A model generated the notes under the pieces. The model was not told where the DNA came from, did not search any database, and saw nothing but the letters and a program-made list of their open reading frames with translations. The position numbers were made by a program, and so were the translations under genes. Of a DNA stretch of 23,315 nt, positions 1 through 10,300 are shown one piece after another. Where the stretch lies: positions 1 through 23,315 of the forward strand of contig JAGQIY010001310.1 of NCBI GenBank assembly GCA_020430865.1, written 5' to 3'. Position 1 is the stretch's first letter. The number at the start of each line of letters is the position of its first letter. Origin of the DNA: Myxococcales bacterium. GTDB lineage: Bacteria; Myxococcota; Polyangia; Polyangiales; Polyangiaceae.

Positions 1-175
1 AGGGCGAGGTCCACGAGATCACCGTGCTCGACGACGGCTTCGAGTACGAGGGCCGCCACTACACGAGCCTCTCCACCATCGCCCGCGAGGTCACCGGCAC
101 CAGCTGGAACGGCTTCCTCTGGGCCGGCCTGACCAAGCGGAAGAAGCGCAAGCGCGGCGACGCCGGGGAGGACGG

Positions 176-179
<4 letters not shown>
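1..179 (+). CDS. DUF2924 domain protein, C-terminal fragment
   Basis: The window opens inside this gene; the first full codon is at position 3 and 58 residues are visible before the TGA at 177-179. The visible part has the usual DUF2924 ending: a GEVHEITVLDDGFEYEGRHY segment, then a serine-rich turn (SLSTIAREVTGTSWNG) and a basic tail (KRKKRKR). DUF2924 proteins have no established biochemical role, but they are regularly encoded next to large serine recombinases in prophage-like and mobile elements. The stop codon overlaps the recombinase ATG (ATGA at 176-179), so the two are probably translationally coupled. The N-terminal part is outside the window, so completeness cannot be judged. Confidence 0.8.
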
Positions 180-1836
<1,657 letters not shown>

Positions 1837-1840
<4 letters not shown>

Positions 1841-2253
1841 CCGAGCACGCCGAGACGATCGCCTTCCGGCCCCGACAGCGCCGCACGCAGGCCCGCGTGA
1901 AGCGTCGCCGGCGTCAGCTCGCCGAGCGCCGGCCCGCCCGCGTCGCTCGCCGTCTGGCGCTCGCCCACCGCATCGCCGCCGACATCGAGGCCGGCCGGTA
2001 CAAGGACTACGCCGACGTCGCCCGCCGCCACGGGCTCACGCGCGCCCGCCTGACCCAGCTGATGAACCTCCTGCTCCTGGCCCCCGACATCCAGGAGGAG
2101 GTGCTGACCCTCGAGTTCCCGGTGGGGCGGGAGCCCGTCACCGAGCGCACGCTGCGCCGGGTGCTGGCCAGCCTGTGCTGGGAGGACCAGCGAGCGGCGT
2201 GGGTCGAGATGCGGCCGCTGGAGAGTCAGAGCGTTTTCGCCAACTCGAGGTAG
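1837..2253 (+). CDS. Small basic helix-turn-helix protein of the recombinase cassette
   Basis: The start codon overlaps the recombinase stop (ATGA, 1837-1840), making this the third gene of a coupled trio. The 138-aa protein has a strongly basic N-terminus (many Arg/Lys between residues 12 and 40). A predicted helix-turn-helix follows at about residues 56-82 (YADVARRHGLTRARLTQLMN), then LLLLAPDIQEEVL, a pattern seen in ParB-like and recombinase-associated HTH proteins. I do not recognise a named family. A role as a DNA-binding partner or directionality factor for the recombinase is an inference from position only. The last nine codons overlap the end of the opposite-strand nuclease-helicase, so the true C-terminus may have been altered at a junction between two DNA segments. 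Confidence 0.75.
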
Positions 2254-5200
2254 CGGCAGAAGGCGTTGGCGAGCTGGATCTGCCGAGGCGTGCGGCACTC
2301 CGGCTCGAAGAGCCGTGAGCTCGCGACGAGGATGCAGGCGCATCGCGCCCTCGAGGTAGCGACGTTCAACCGGTTGAGGCTGAACAGGAACTCCATGCCC
2401 CGTGGCGCCTCGTCGGGCGACGAGGTCGCCATCGAATAGATGACGACCGGCGCCTCTTGCCCCTGGAACTTGTCGACCGTGCCGATGCGGGCGCCGGGGA
2501 GGCGTTCTCCAAGCGCGCCGACCTGAGCGTTGTAGGGCGCAACGATGAGGATGTCGTCCTGGGAGATGGGGGCCTCCGCTCCCTCGCGGTCTACCCAGGT
2601 GAGACCCTCGGTCAGAAGCTGCTTCACGAGATCCGCCACGACCTCGACCTCCTCCTGCGAGGAGTTCTGGTTCCCGTCATGCTCAACGGGCACGAACCAC
2701 AGCCCGGCCCCGGCGAAGGGCGTCTCGCCAACGATTCGCTGATTCCCGAGATCGGGTCGAGGCTGGAGCCGGCTCTCGTAGAAGAGCTCGGATGTCAGCG
2801 CGCAGATGTCCGGATGGAGCCGCCAGGTCTCCGCCAGGAAGAGTCCGCGGTGGCGCGGGATGGTCTGGTGCCCCGCAAGAAGATGCTCCAACGCTGACGC
2901 CTCCGTGCCCTCCGGATGGCTGCCCTGGAGAGGCTGATCAAGCTGCTGAGGATCACCCAGCAGGATCACGTTCTCGGCCGCCTGCGCGATGGACACCACG
3001 TTGGCGAGGGACATCTGCCCGGCCTCATCCACGAAGAGCACATCCACCGACTCGAAGAGGTCTTCACGGGCCCATAGCCACGGGGTTCCGGCGACGACGT
3101 CCATCGAGCCAGCCTGCAGCGCAGCGACGACGCTCTTGTTCTTGGTCGTCTCGCGAATCGCTCCGCCGGAGAACGTGGCCGCCTTGCCGCTCACCTTCTG
3201 CAGGCAGCGGATCAGCAGGTCCTGCTCGTCCGCCGCTTCGACCACGGCATCGAGCAGGTTGCGGATCACCTTGTGGCTGACGGCCGTGATCCCGACCTTC
3301 TTCCCGGCCTTCACCAAGTCGCAGATCATCCGAGCCCCGGTGTACGTCTTGCCCGCTCCGGGCGGCCCCTGGATGGCGAGCACGCCCCCGTCGAGCTGCA
3401 GCGCCATCCGCCGGGCGGCGTCGGCGGTTGTCTCGCCATCGAACTCGAGCGGCTGTCGGCTCGGCACCGAGCCCCGCAGGCGAGGAGCGCGGCTCAGCAG
3501 GAGATCGCGTGCCGCGCGATGGGGCCCGTCGGCGTCGATTCCGTGGTCGGCCACCCACTCCCCGAGCCGGAAGAGCGCTTTCGCCTGCTCGGGCGCCGTG
3601 ACCACGGAGTGAGCAAACACCGCCTCGGGGTGGAGGTCCGCCGAGTCAGACCGCTTCTTGATGTCGACGAACCGTTCAGTCGCATCGACCGCTTCGACCT
3701 TCCCAAGCTGCTCGCCGCCTGGCCGAAAAAGAGGGTCGTCCTCTTCGATGAGGGAGTCCTGAGCGGGAAACCGGTAGCGATGAATGGGGCACTTGTCTGT
3801 GCCGCCCTCGCGGCCGACGAAGACGAGACCGGCGAGCCCCGCGTTCTCGTCGAGCAGGTCCTCGGGGCCCAGCTCCGACAGTCGGAAGTACTCCCACCAC
3901 GGGGCCTTTTCCTCGCGTCGGTGCCAGTCGAGCATGTGCGCGAGAAGCCAGGCCGCCTGGTCTTCATCGGAACGCTCGTCCCGCTCGAACCCGATGTTCT
4001 CGAGCAGGCGCTCCATGAGAGCACGCAACCGCTGCTGTCGCTCGTCGAGGCTCTCCTTGGGTGCGCCATCGGACGCAAGCTCGGGCCTCTGAATGTCCTC
4101 GCCACTCGCGACCAACGACTCGCGGAGCTGCTCAAGCCAGTCTCGCAGCCGGAGCGTAGAAACGCAGTCGTCGCGGTTGTACCGCTCGACCGCCACCTTG
4201 ACGTCGCCCGGCACCGCCTCGACCTGGCCCAGCTCCAATGCCCGCTCGAAGGCGCGCAGGCTCTTCGAAGCGTCCTTCAGCTCGACCTCTCTCTCGTAGC
4301 CGTAGAACTGCTCGAGGTCCTTGATGGAGTATCGCTCGATCCCTGCACGGATGGACTGCTTGGCGACGGAGTAGAGGTCGACGAAGACACCGGCCCGCAG
4401 CAGCCGATCGACCTCGTCCTCTCGCGTTGCGAAGCGGCCCATGAGGCGCTTCATGGCCCCGGGTTCGTAGGGCGCGAAGTGGTAGATGTGGAGGTCGGGG
4501 TACTTGGCCCAACGCTCCATGACCTCATCGATGAACGCCTGGAATGCGGCCCGCTCTTCACGGGCGTTGAGCGCCCAGAGCATGCGGTAGTCGGCGGCGC
4601 CGTCTTCGCCGTAGACCACCCAGCCCAGCAGGTACTCTAGGCCAGACGTGTCTACGAACGCGTCGCCCTCGATGTCGAAGAAGATGTCGCCCGCAGACGG
4701 CTCCGGCAGACGCGCGAGTCCTCGGTCCGGCTCCAGCGGGAGCAGCTCGTAGACCGGCGCTGCGCTCTCACGGGCCTCCAGCTGAACCCTGGCCTGTTCA
4801 CGGACGCGGACGTAGCTGTCGACGGAGCCTCGGCTCGGCTTGTGCTCGAGCGGAAGCGGGAGCGCGGCAAGGTCCGCCAGTGTCTCTACCCCCCACTCGC
4901 CAAGCTGCTTCCGCTGCAGCCGCGAGATCCCTGCGACAAGCGCCAGATGGTCATCGGCCCGCCGCCGCTTCTCGCAGGCTGACCACCATCGGCAGATGTC
5001 GCACTGCGGCACCGGCTCTGGATAGGTGTGCTCCTTGTCGGGATCGAGCAGCACCGCTTCAGACAGCCGAGCTCTCACAAGCCGGTAGTAGGCGAGGTAG
5101 TCGTTGACTCGAAACGTCTCCGGCTCGAAGCCCTTGCCCGGCGAGACGACGTGCATGAACTCCGGCGCGATCCCTTGGATCTCGCCGAGCATGTCCGAGT

Positions 5201-5648
5201 ACAGGCAGAGCTGGAGGACCGTTCCAGCTCGCGTCTCCTTGGCGAGCTTCGTGTCGACCACCTCGTAGCTCCAGGCCCCAGTGACCCCCGCGACCGACAC
5301 CCGACGAAGGATGTCGGCTCTCCCGAACCACTCCCCGCTGATCAGGGTGGCCTGGGCGATCACGTCCACGCCGTTGCGCATCGCCGCGATCGTCGCCTCG
5401 AACGGGGTGCCGCCGCCCTTGCTGGTGGCTTCGACCACGGACAGACCGGTCCCGCGAAGGTAGTCGAGGTACTCGGCCTCGTGCTGGAACCCGCGCTGCT
5501 GCAGCACCTCGAGCACAGGGTCGCGCCAGATCGGAGGGCTGAGCTTCCCGTGCGCCGTGGCCAGATTGAGTGCCGTGAGGTGATGACAGCCCAGATGGTT
5601 GGCCAGGTCGCTGGCCGACAGCTGCAGGTCTTGTCGGTGAATCCTCAT
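2226..5648 (-). CDS. TM0106-type RecB-like nuclease fused to SF1 (Dna2/UPF1-like) helicase
   Basis: This 1140-aa protein has three modules. Residues 1-230 form a RecB/Cas4-like nuclease with His56, Asp112 (GRAD), Asp132-x-Lys134 and a QLCLY motif at 146-150. It also has a probable Fe-S cluster set of Cys21, Cys216, Cys219 and Cys225. Residues about 318-500 look like a DEDD exonuclease of the YprB type: Asp325/Glu327 (FFDIEGD), HIYHFAPYE, Asp424 and YNRDD at 490-494. Residues about 560-1140 are an SF1 helicase with Walker A GPPGAGKT (Lys767), VDEAG (Asp874/Glu875), GDPQQLDQP, VDKFQGQE and LNVATSRAR. The start has GAGG five bases upstream. It is divergent from the BREX operon and shares its control region. 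It probably processes DNA ends in a defence or repair role; whether it needs BREX is unknown. Confidence 0.92.
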   Translation of the reverse strand: MRIHRQDLQLSASDLANHLGCHHLTALNLATAHGKLSPPIWRDPVLEVLQQRGFQHEAEYLDYLRGTGLSVVEATSKGGGTPFEATIAAMRNGVDVIAQATLISGEWFGRADILRRVSVAGVTGAWSYEVVDTKLAKETRAGTVLQLCLYSDMLGEIQGIAPEFMHVVSPGKGFEPETFRVNDYLAYYRLVRARLSEAVLLDPDKEHTYPEPVPQCDICRWWSACEKRRRADDHLALVAGISRLQRKQLGEWGVETLADLAALPLPLEHKPSRGSVDSYVRVREQARVQLEARESAAPVYELLPLEPDRGLARLPEPSAGDIFFDIEGDAFVDTSGLEYLLGWVVYGEDGAADYRMLWALNAREERAAFQAFIDEVMERWAKYPDLHIYHFAPYEPGAMKRLMGRFATREDEVDRLLRAGVFVDLYSVAKQSIRAGIERYSIKDLEQFYGYEREVELKDASKSLRAFERALELGQVEAVPGDVKVAVERYNRDDCVSTLRLRDWLEQLRESLVASGEDIQRPELASDGAPKESLDERQQRLRALMERLLENIGFERDERSDEDQAAWLLAHMLDWHRREEKAPWWEYFRLSELGPEDLLDENAGLAGLVFVGREGGTDKCPIHRYRFPAQDSLIEEDDPLFRPGGEQLGKVEAVDATERFVDIKKRSDSADLHPEAVFAHSVVTAPEQAKALFRLGEWVADHGIDADGPHRAARDLLLSRAPRLRGSVPSRQPLEFDGETTADAARRMALQLDGGVLAIQGPPGAGKTYTGARMICDLVKAGKKVGITAVSHKVIRNLLDAVVEAADEQDLLIRCLQKVSGKAATFSGGAIRETTKNKSVVAALQAGSMDVVAGTPWLWAREDLFESVDVLFVDEAGQMSLANVVSIAQAAENVILLGDPQQLDQPLQGSHPEGTEASALEHLLAGHQTIPRHRGLFLAETWRLHPDICALTSELFYESRLQPRPDLGNQRIVGETPFAGAGLWFVPVEHDGNQNSSQEEVEVVADLVKQLLTEGLTWVDREGAEAPISQDDILIVAPYNAQVGALGERLPGARIGTVDKFQGQEAPVVIYSMATSSPDEAPRGMEFLFSLNRLNVATSRARCACILVASSRLFEPECRTPRQIQLANAFCRYLELAKTL

Positions 5649-5728
5649 CCGGTCCTCGTGGCGTCGATAGGGCTGCCCGCGGCGCGGGACGCCGACTGCG
5701 CCACTCCCCGAAGGCGAGCCCAGTTCAA

Positions 5729-5744
5729 CCGACTATAGCCGACT
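5729..5744 (+). repeat. Tandem CCGACT direct repeat, possible operator
   Basis: CCGACT occurs at 5729-5734 and again at 5739-5744, one helical turn apart. It overlaps the -10 box of the minus-strand promoter. Two more copies lie at 5692-5697 and 5829-5834. Small MerR/BldC-like HTH proteins are known to bind head-to-tail repeats of about this spacing, so the adjacent HTH protein is a plausible binder. That link is inference. Confidence 0.4.
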
Positions 5745-5760
5745 CTCTTCGTCTCGTGAA
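5732..5760 (-). promoter_or_regulatory. Candidate sigma70-like promoter for the nuclease-helicase
   Basis: Read on the minus strand, TTCACG (5755-5760) is followed after 17 bp by TATAGT (5732-5737). The -10 box matches the consensus at five of six positions and the -35 at three of six. Transcription would start near 5725, about 75 nt ahead of the ATG at 5648. This is assigned from consensus matching alone. Confidence 0.5.
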
Positions 5761-5780
5761 TGCTATTGAGTGATCTCGTG
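5752..5780 (+). repeat. TCTCGTG direct repeat across the divergent promoters
   Basis: The heptamer TCTCGTG is present at 5752-5758 and 5774-5780, 22 bp apart, close to two helical turns. The first copy overlaps the minus-strand -35 box and the second lies in the spacer of the plus-strand promoter. That is the layout expected of a shared operator, though no binding protein is known. Confidence 0.35.
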
Positions 5781-5794
5781 TGCGACGTTATGCT
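5766..5794 (+). promoter_or_regulatory. Candidate sigma70-like promoter for the BREX-Hachiman operon
   Basis: TTGAGT (5766-5771) and TATGCT (5789-5794) are separated by exactly 17 bp, each matching the sigma70 consensus at four of six positions. Transcription would start near 5801, leaving about 80 nt of leader before the HTH start at 5883. Its -35 box lies only 5 bp from the -35 box of the divergent promoter, so one bound protein could affect both. Confidence 0.5.
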
Positions 5795-5882
5795 CACCGC
5801 CGCTTGAGGGTGCGGCGACCACGAAGCGCCGACTCCGTTGACCGAACGTCGCAGGGATGCTCGCAGCAGGGAGATATTGCCG

Positions 5883-6098
5883 ATGCCTACCGAACCTTGG
5901 GTCTCCGTCGAGGACGTCGCGAAGCACCTCAGCGTGGCGAAGGACTCGATCTACCGGTGGATCGAGCACAAAGGGCTCCCCGCCCACAAGGTCGGGCGCC
6001 TGTGGAAGTTCAAGCTCAGCGAAGTCGACGAGTGGGTTCGGGCCGGCGGCGCATCCGCCGACGCCTCCTCGGCGGACGATGACGGGGGCAAGCCATGA
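5883..6098 (+). CDS. Excisionase/MerR-like helix-turn-helix DNA-binding protein
   Basis: This 71-aa protein has a single winged HTH of the excisionase/MerR type (HTH_17-like) at about residues 6-52. It includes VSVEDVAKHLSVAKDSIYRW, then a wing (LPAHKVGRLWKF) and a LSEVDEWV helix. A short low-complexity acidic tail follows. I chose ATG 5883 because AGGGAG (5868-5873) lies 9 nt upstream and the fold starts right after it; an in-frame TTG at 5838 would add 15 residues. It is the first gene of the BREX operon, occupying the place where other BREX loci carry a WYL-type regulator (BrxR). It most likely regulates the operon by binding the repeats upstream; no direct evidence shows this. Confidence 0.85.
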   Translation: MPTEPWVSVEDVAKHLSVAKDSIYRWIEHKGLPAHKVGRLWKFKLSEVDEWVRAGGASADASSADDDGGKP

Positions 6099-6103
6099 TG
6101 CCC

Positions 6104-6120
6104 GCCCCCCGCCAAGGGGG
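6104..6120 (+). promoter_or_regulatory. Hairpin that can hide the brxA ribosome binding site
   Basis: A run of C (6104-6110) can pair with GGGGG at 6116-6120 across the loop GCCAA (6111-6115). The G run is part of AAGGGGG (6114-6120), the obvious Shine-Dalgarno of brxA, 6 nt before its ATG. A closed stem would block ribosome entry unless translation or another factor opened it. The stem is short (5 bp) but all G-C. Confidence 0.4.
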
Positions 6121-6126
6121 CCGTGG

Positions 6127-6717
6127 ATGATCTACACGGCCACCATCACGAGCGCTTCGCTTAGGCTGCGAGAGAGCCGCATCGTCGCGGGGCTCCTCAT
6201 CGACGGCGTTGACGCCGACGCCTGGAAGGAGGCGGTCCTGGAAGAAAACGTGCTCCAGATGCGCAGCGTCGAGTCGATCAAGCGCATTTCACGACTGCTT
6301 CGTGCTCGCCTCGAGCCCATGGGGCAAGGGCTCTGGGAGATCGTTCGTGACGGGGGCCGGGAGCAGGCCACGCAGGCTGCGTTCGCCGCCGCGGTGAAGA
6401 ACAGCCGACTGCTCGGCGACTTCATGGACATCACCATGCGGGAGCAGAAAGCGCTCTTCGCCAAGAATCTCGAGTACCGGATGTGGACCGACTACATCGA
6501 GGGCTGCCGAGGACGCGACCCCGACATGCCCCACTGGAGCGACGCGACGGTCGCCAGACTCCGTTCCGCGGTGTTCTCGATGCTGGCTGAGGCTGGCTAC
6601 CTCAAGGACACGCGCAGCCTTCTTCTGCAGAACGTGTTCGTCGACGCGCAGCTGGCGGCGTACCTGCGCGACCAAGGCGAAACCTACGTCCTGCGATGCC
6701 TGGAGGTGGCGGAATGA
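6127..6717 (+). CDS. brxA: BREX protein BrxA (DUF1819 family)
   Basis: This 196-aa protein has the usual BrxA length (about 200 aa) and opening (MIYTATITSASLRLRESRIV). The body is the all-helical DUF1819 pattern, including RRDS-like spacing around FMDITMREQKALF and the late segment LLLQNVFVDAQLAAYL. BrxA is a small DNA-binding protein of the NusB-like helical fold in BREX type I; its exact step in defence is unresolved. ATG 6127 is preceded by AAGGGGG with a 6-nt spacer. Identification rests on family pattern plus position directly before brxB and brxC in the canonical type I order. The gene lies 28 nt after the HTH gene and overlaps brxB by 4 nt. Confidence 0.9.
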   Translation: MIYTATITSASLRLRESRIVAGLLIDGVDADAWKEAVLEENVLQMRSVESIKRISRLLRARLEPMGQGLWEIVRDGGREQATQAAFAAAVKNSRLLGDFMDITMREQKALFAKNLEYRMWTDYIEGCRGRDPDMPHWSDATVARLRSAVFSMLAEAGYLKDTRSLLLQNVFVDAQLAAYLRDQGETYVLRCLEVAE

Positions 6718-7325
6718 GCGGCAATCTCAGCGAGCGGCTGAATCAGATTCTGCCCCGCATCACCAGCGAGGCGTTCCTCTCGAGCGAGGGCATCGGCAAC
6801 GAGATCGCCTGCTACATCTTCGACTACCCCGCGCGCGACGAGCTTCGCGTGCGGGAGCACATCGAGCTGATGCTCTCGCACATGGCGAGCCACCACAGCA
6901 GCCTCCGCGTGCTCCACCTGAACCTGCTCGACGTCGTGCTCGCCTACCTCAAGAAGCGTGGGCTCTTCGAGAAGGCGCTCGCGATGCACGCCAAAAAGGG
7001 CGATGCGGCGGTCTTGCGCGCCCTGAAGGGCCCACTCGCCGCCGAGAAGATCCGCGAATTCATCGCTAGCGAGCATGCACCGGCCGACCACGACCTGATC
7101 CTCCTTTCCGGGGTGGGCAGCGTCTGGCCGATGCTCAGGGCGCACAGCCTGCTCAACTGCCTGCACACGGTCACCGGGACCACGCCACTGGTGATGTTCT
7201 ACCCGGGCAGCTTCGACGGAACGACACTCCGGCTCTTCGGGCGCATCGCGACCAGCACATCGAAGCCCGGCACCAAACCCTATTATCGCGCCTTCATTTT
7301 GGTTCCCGGGGGGACGGCAGCATGA
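6714..7325 (+). CDS. brxB: BREX protein BrxB (DUF1788 family)
   Basis: This 203-aa protein matches the DUF1788 pattern. It has a FDYPARDELRVREHIELML segment near residues 35-55, and the C-terminal signature LLNCLHTVTGTTPLVMFYPG followed by FDGTTLRLFGR. BrxB is essential for BREX defence in tested systems, and its molecular role is unknown. ATG 6714 overlaps the brxA stop (ATGA) and follows a purine-rich GGAGGTGG stretch. An in-frame ATG at 6696 would add six glycine-rich residues and is less likely. The stop overlaps the brxC start by 4 nt, so brxA, brxB and brxC look translationally coupled. Confidence 0.92.
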   Translation: MSGNLSERLNQILPRITSEAFLSSEGIGNEIACYIFDYPARDELRVREHIELMLSHMASHHSSLRVLHLNLLDVVLAYLKKRGLFEKALAMHAKKGDAAVLRALKGPLAAEKIREFIASEHAPADHDLILLSGVGSVWPMLRAHSLLNCLHTVTGTTPLVMFYPGSFDGTTLRLFGRIATSTSKPGTKPYYRAFILVPGGTAA

Positions 7326-10300
7326 AGATCAAAGACCTCTTCGAACGCAACATCCATCGCCCGATCAACGGCGTGGTCAAGGCCGACCAGCTCGACGCCT
7401 CTTCAGTCTGGCAGGAGCTCGATGAGTTCGTGGTGACGCGCGAGCTCACGCGCCACATCAACGACCTGGTCGCCGTGCTGCTCTCGACGATCGGCTCTCC
7501 CAACGCCGCCGACAAGAACGGCGTGTGGGTGTCGGGGTTCTTCGGTTGCGGAAAGTCGCACTTCATCAAGGTGCTCTCGTACCTCCTCGAGAACGAGGAA
7601 CACGGGCTCTTCTCCGAGCGGCGCCGAGCCGTCGACTTCTTCGAGGAGAAGCTCGGCGACCCGATGCTCTACGCAGACCTGAAGAAGGTCGTTGCCGCCA
7701 GCACCGACACCATCCTCTTCAACATCGACAGCAAGGCGGACCACCGCTCCGGGCGCGACGCGCTCCTCCGCGTATTCCTCAAGGTCCTCAACGAGAAACA
7801 GGGCTACAGCGGCGACCATCCGCACATCGCGCACATGGAGCGCCACCTCGACGAAAAGGGAAAGCTCGCGGCGTTCCACGCCGCCTTCGAGCGCGAGTCC
7901 GGCGAGCCCTGGGTGCAGGAACGGGACGCGTGGGAGTTCCACCGCGACGAGGTCGTGGCCGCGCTCAAGGAGGTGCTCGGCCAGAGCGAGGGCTCGGTCG
8001 AGAAGTGGGTCGACGGCGCGGCCGACAACTTCAGCCTGACCGTCGAGAACTTCGCCCGCTGGGTGAAGCGCTACCTCGACAGCCAAGGGCACGGACACCG
8101 GATCATGTTCCTGGTGGACGAGGTCGGACAGTTCATCGGCAACGACACCCACCTCATGCTCAACCTGCAGACCATCACCGAGCAGCTCGGCACGGTCTGC
8201 GCCGGCCGGGCGTGGGTCGTGGTGACCTCTCAGGAAGACCTCGACGCGGTGCTGGGGGACCTCAAGAGCACCAAGCAGCACGACTTCTCGAAGATCCAGG
8301 GGCGGTTCAAGACCCGACTCTCCCTGTCCAGCGCGAACGTCGACGAGGTCATCAAGAAGCGTCTGCTTGAGAAGCGCGAGGACGCCATCCCCGCCCTCGC
8401 TGCAGCCTACGAGGGCAAGCACGACATCCTGAAGAACCAGCTGTCGTTCGTGAACGCCGGGATGACGTTCAAGACCTACGCAGACCCGACCGACTTCGCC
8501 GCGTGCTACCCCTTCGCCGCCTACCAGTTCTCGCTGGTCCAGAAGGTCTTCGAGTCCATTCGCAAGGCCGGCGCGACGGGTCTCCACCTGTCGCAGGGCG
8601 AGCGCTCCACCCTCGATGCGTTCCAGAGCGCCGCCAAGCAGCTCGGTGACGACGAAGTCGGTTCTCTCGTTCCGTTCTACCGCTTCTACCCGGCGGTCGA
8701 GGGTTTCCTCGATACCGCGGTCAAGCGGACCATCGACCAGGCTGGCGAGAACCACGCCCTCGAGAGCTTCGACGCCACCGTCCTGAAGGTCCTCTTCTTG
8801 ATCCGCTACATCGACGAGCTGCCCGGCACCGTCGACAACCTGGTGACCCTCTGCGTCGACGAGATCGACGCCGACCGCCTGGCTCTCCGCAAGCGCATCG
8901 AGGCTTCCCTGGGGCGGCTCGAGAGCGAGACCCTCATCGCCCGGAACGGCGACCTCTACTTCTTCCTCACGAACGAGGAACGAGACATTGGCCGGGAGAT
9001 CAAGAACACGCCGGTGCCCTCAGGAGCAGAGGAGCGTGAGCTCGGCAAGCTCATCTTCGAGGACATCCTCGGCGACCTCCGGAAGCACACGTACAGCGCC
9101 ACCGGGCGCGACTTCGCCTTCGCACGGCTGTGCGACGACCACCCGGTGGGGCACCGCATCGAGGGCAGCCTCGAGGTCGCATTCGTGAGTCCTCTCGGCG
9201 ACAGCTACAGTGAGTACGCCGACGACGGACGCTGCATCCTCCACACGGGTGCGGAGCAGGGACGCGTGCTCATTCGCCTGCCCGACGACGCCACCATCGG
9301 TCGGGAGCTGCGCACGTACCTGCAGACCGAGTCCTACGTAAAGACGAAGCACACGGGCACGCTGCCGGACACGACCAAGCGCATCCTCCGAGACCGCACC
9401 GAGGACAACCGCGGCCGCCGCGGGCGCATCGTCGAGACCCTGAAGGGCATGCTGCTCGACGCGACGTACTTCGCCTGCGGGACGAAGCTCGAGATCGGAC
9501 GCAGCGACCCGAAGGCCGCGCTGAGCGATGCGCTCGAGTACTTGATCCAGAACGCCTATCCGAAGATGGGCTACGTCCAGCACCTGCAGGCCAACCCGAA
9601 GCAGGAGATCCAGAGCACGCTGCGGGCCAACGATGTGGAGCAGGTCAGCCTCGGTCTCTCGACGCCGGAGGCGAACCTCCAGGCCCTCAACGACCTGCGG
9701 GAGTACGTCCGGCTCTGCGCCATCACGAACAAGCAGATCGTGCTTCGGGACCTCATCGAGAAGCGCTACGGCAGCCGACCGTACGGCTGGCCCGAGCTCG
9801 AGGTCGTGCTGCTGGTAGCCCGGCTCGCGGTCCTGAAGGAGGTCAACCTCTTCGTGAACGCCGCCCCGCTGCCACTCGACAAGGCCTACGACCACCTCAC
9901 GTCGACCAACAAGCAGCGAAAGGTGGTCATTACCCAGCGAGAGTCCGCGGGCACCGACCTCATCAAGAAGGCCCAGGCGCTCGGCAAGGAGCTATTCGTT
10001 CAAGGCGGCCCCAACGCCGAGGACGGGCTCTTCGCGTTCCTGCGAGAGCACCTGATCGGGTGGAGCTCCGACCTGGCTGGCTACCTCCCCCTGGCGAAGA
10101 CCGGGAACTACCCCGGTCGGCAAGAGATCGAGGACTCGATCGCGACCCTGCGGAAGTTCGTCGAGGAGACGGACTCCCTGCGGTTCCTGAAGCGATTCGT
10201 CGAGAACAAGTCCGAGCTGCTCGACCTGGCCGACGACTACCACGACCTGAAGGGCTTCTACACGAACCAGAAGCACAGCTGGGAGAAGCTGCGCGGGACC

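Larger units (their letters stand above)
5649..5882. promoter_or_regulatory. Divergent control region between nuclease-helicase and BREX operon
   Basis: This 234-bp gap has no convincing gene and separates two genes transcribed away from each other. It holds the two candidate promoters listed separately, four copies of CCGACT on the same strand (5692, 5729, 5739, 5829) and two copies of TCTCGTG (5752, 5774). Its centre is clearly more AT-rich than the flanking genes. It is the only sizeable gap inside the 2226-23014 defence block, so regulation of the whole cluster probably concentrates here. Confidence 0.75.

Noticed and set aside
3273..4640. 455-codon open frame on the plus strand
   Set aside because: It is antisense to the nuclease-helicase, whose motifs are intact in this interval, and it has no recognisable fold.
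5838..5882. TTG start extending the HTH regulator
   Set aside because: The added residues (Arg-rich) are not part of the HTH fold, and ATG 5883 has a well-spaced AGGGAG.
7403..8755. 450-codon open frame on the minus strand
   Set aside because: It is antisense to the conserved ATPase part of brxC; composition-driven shadow.
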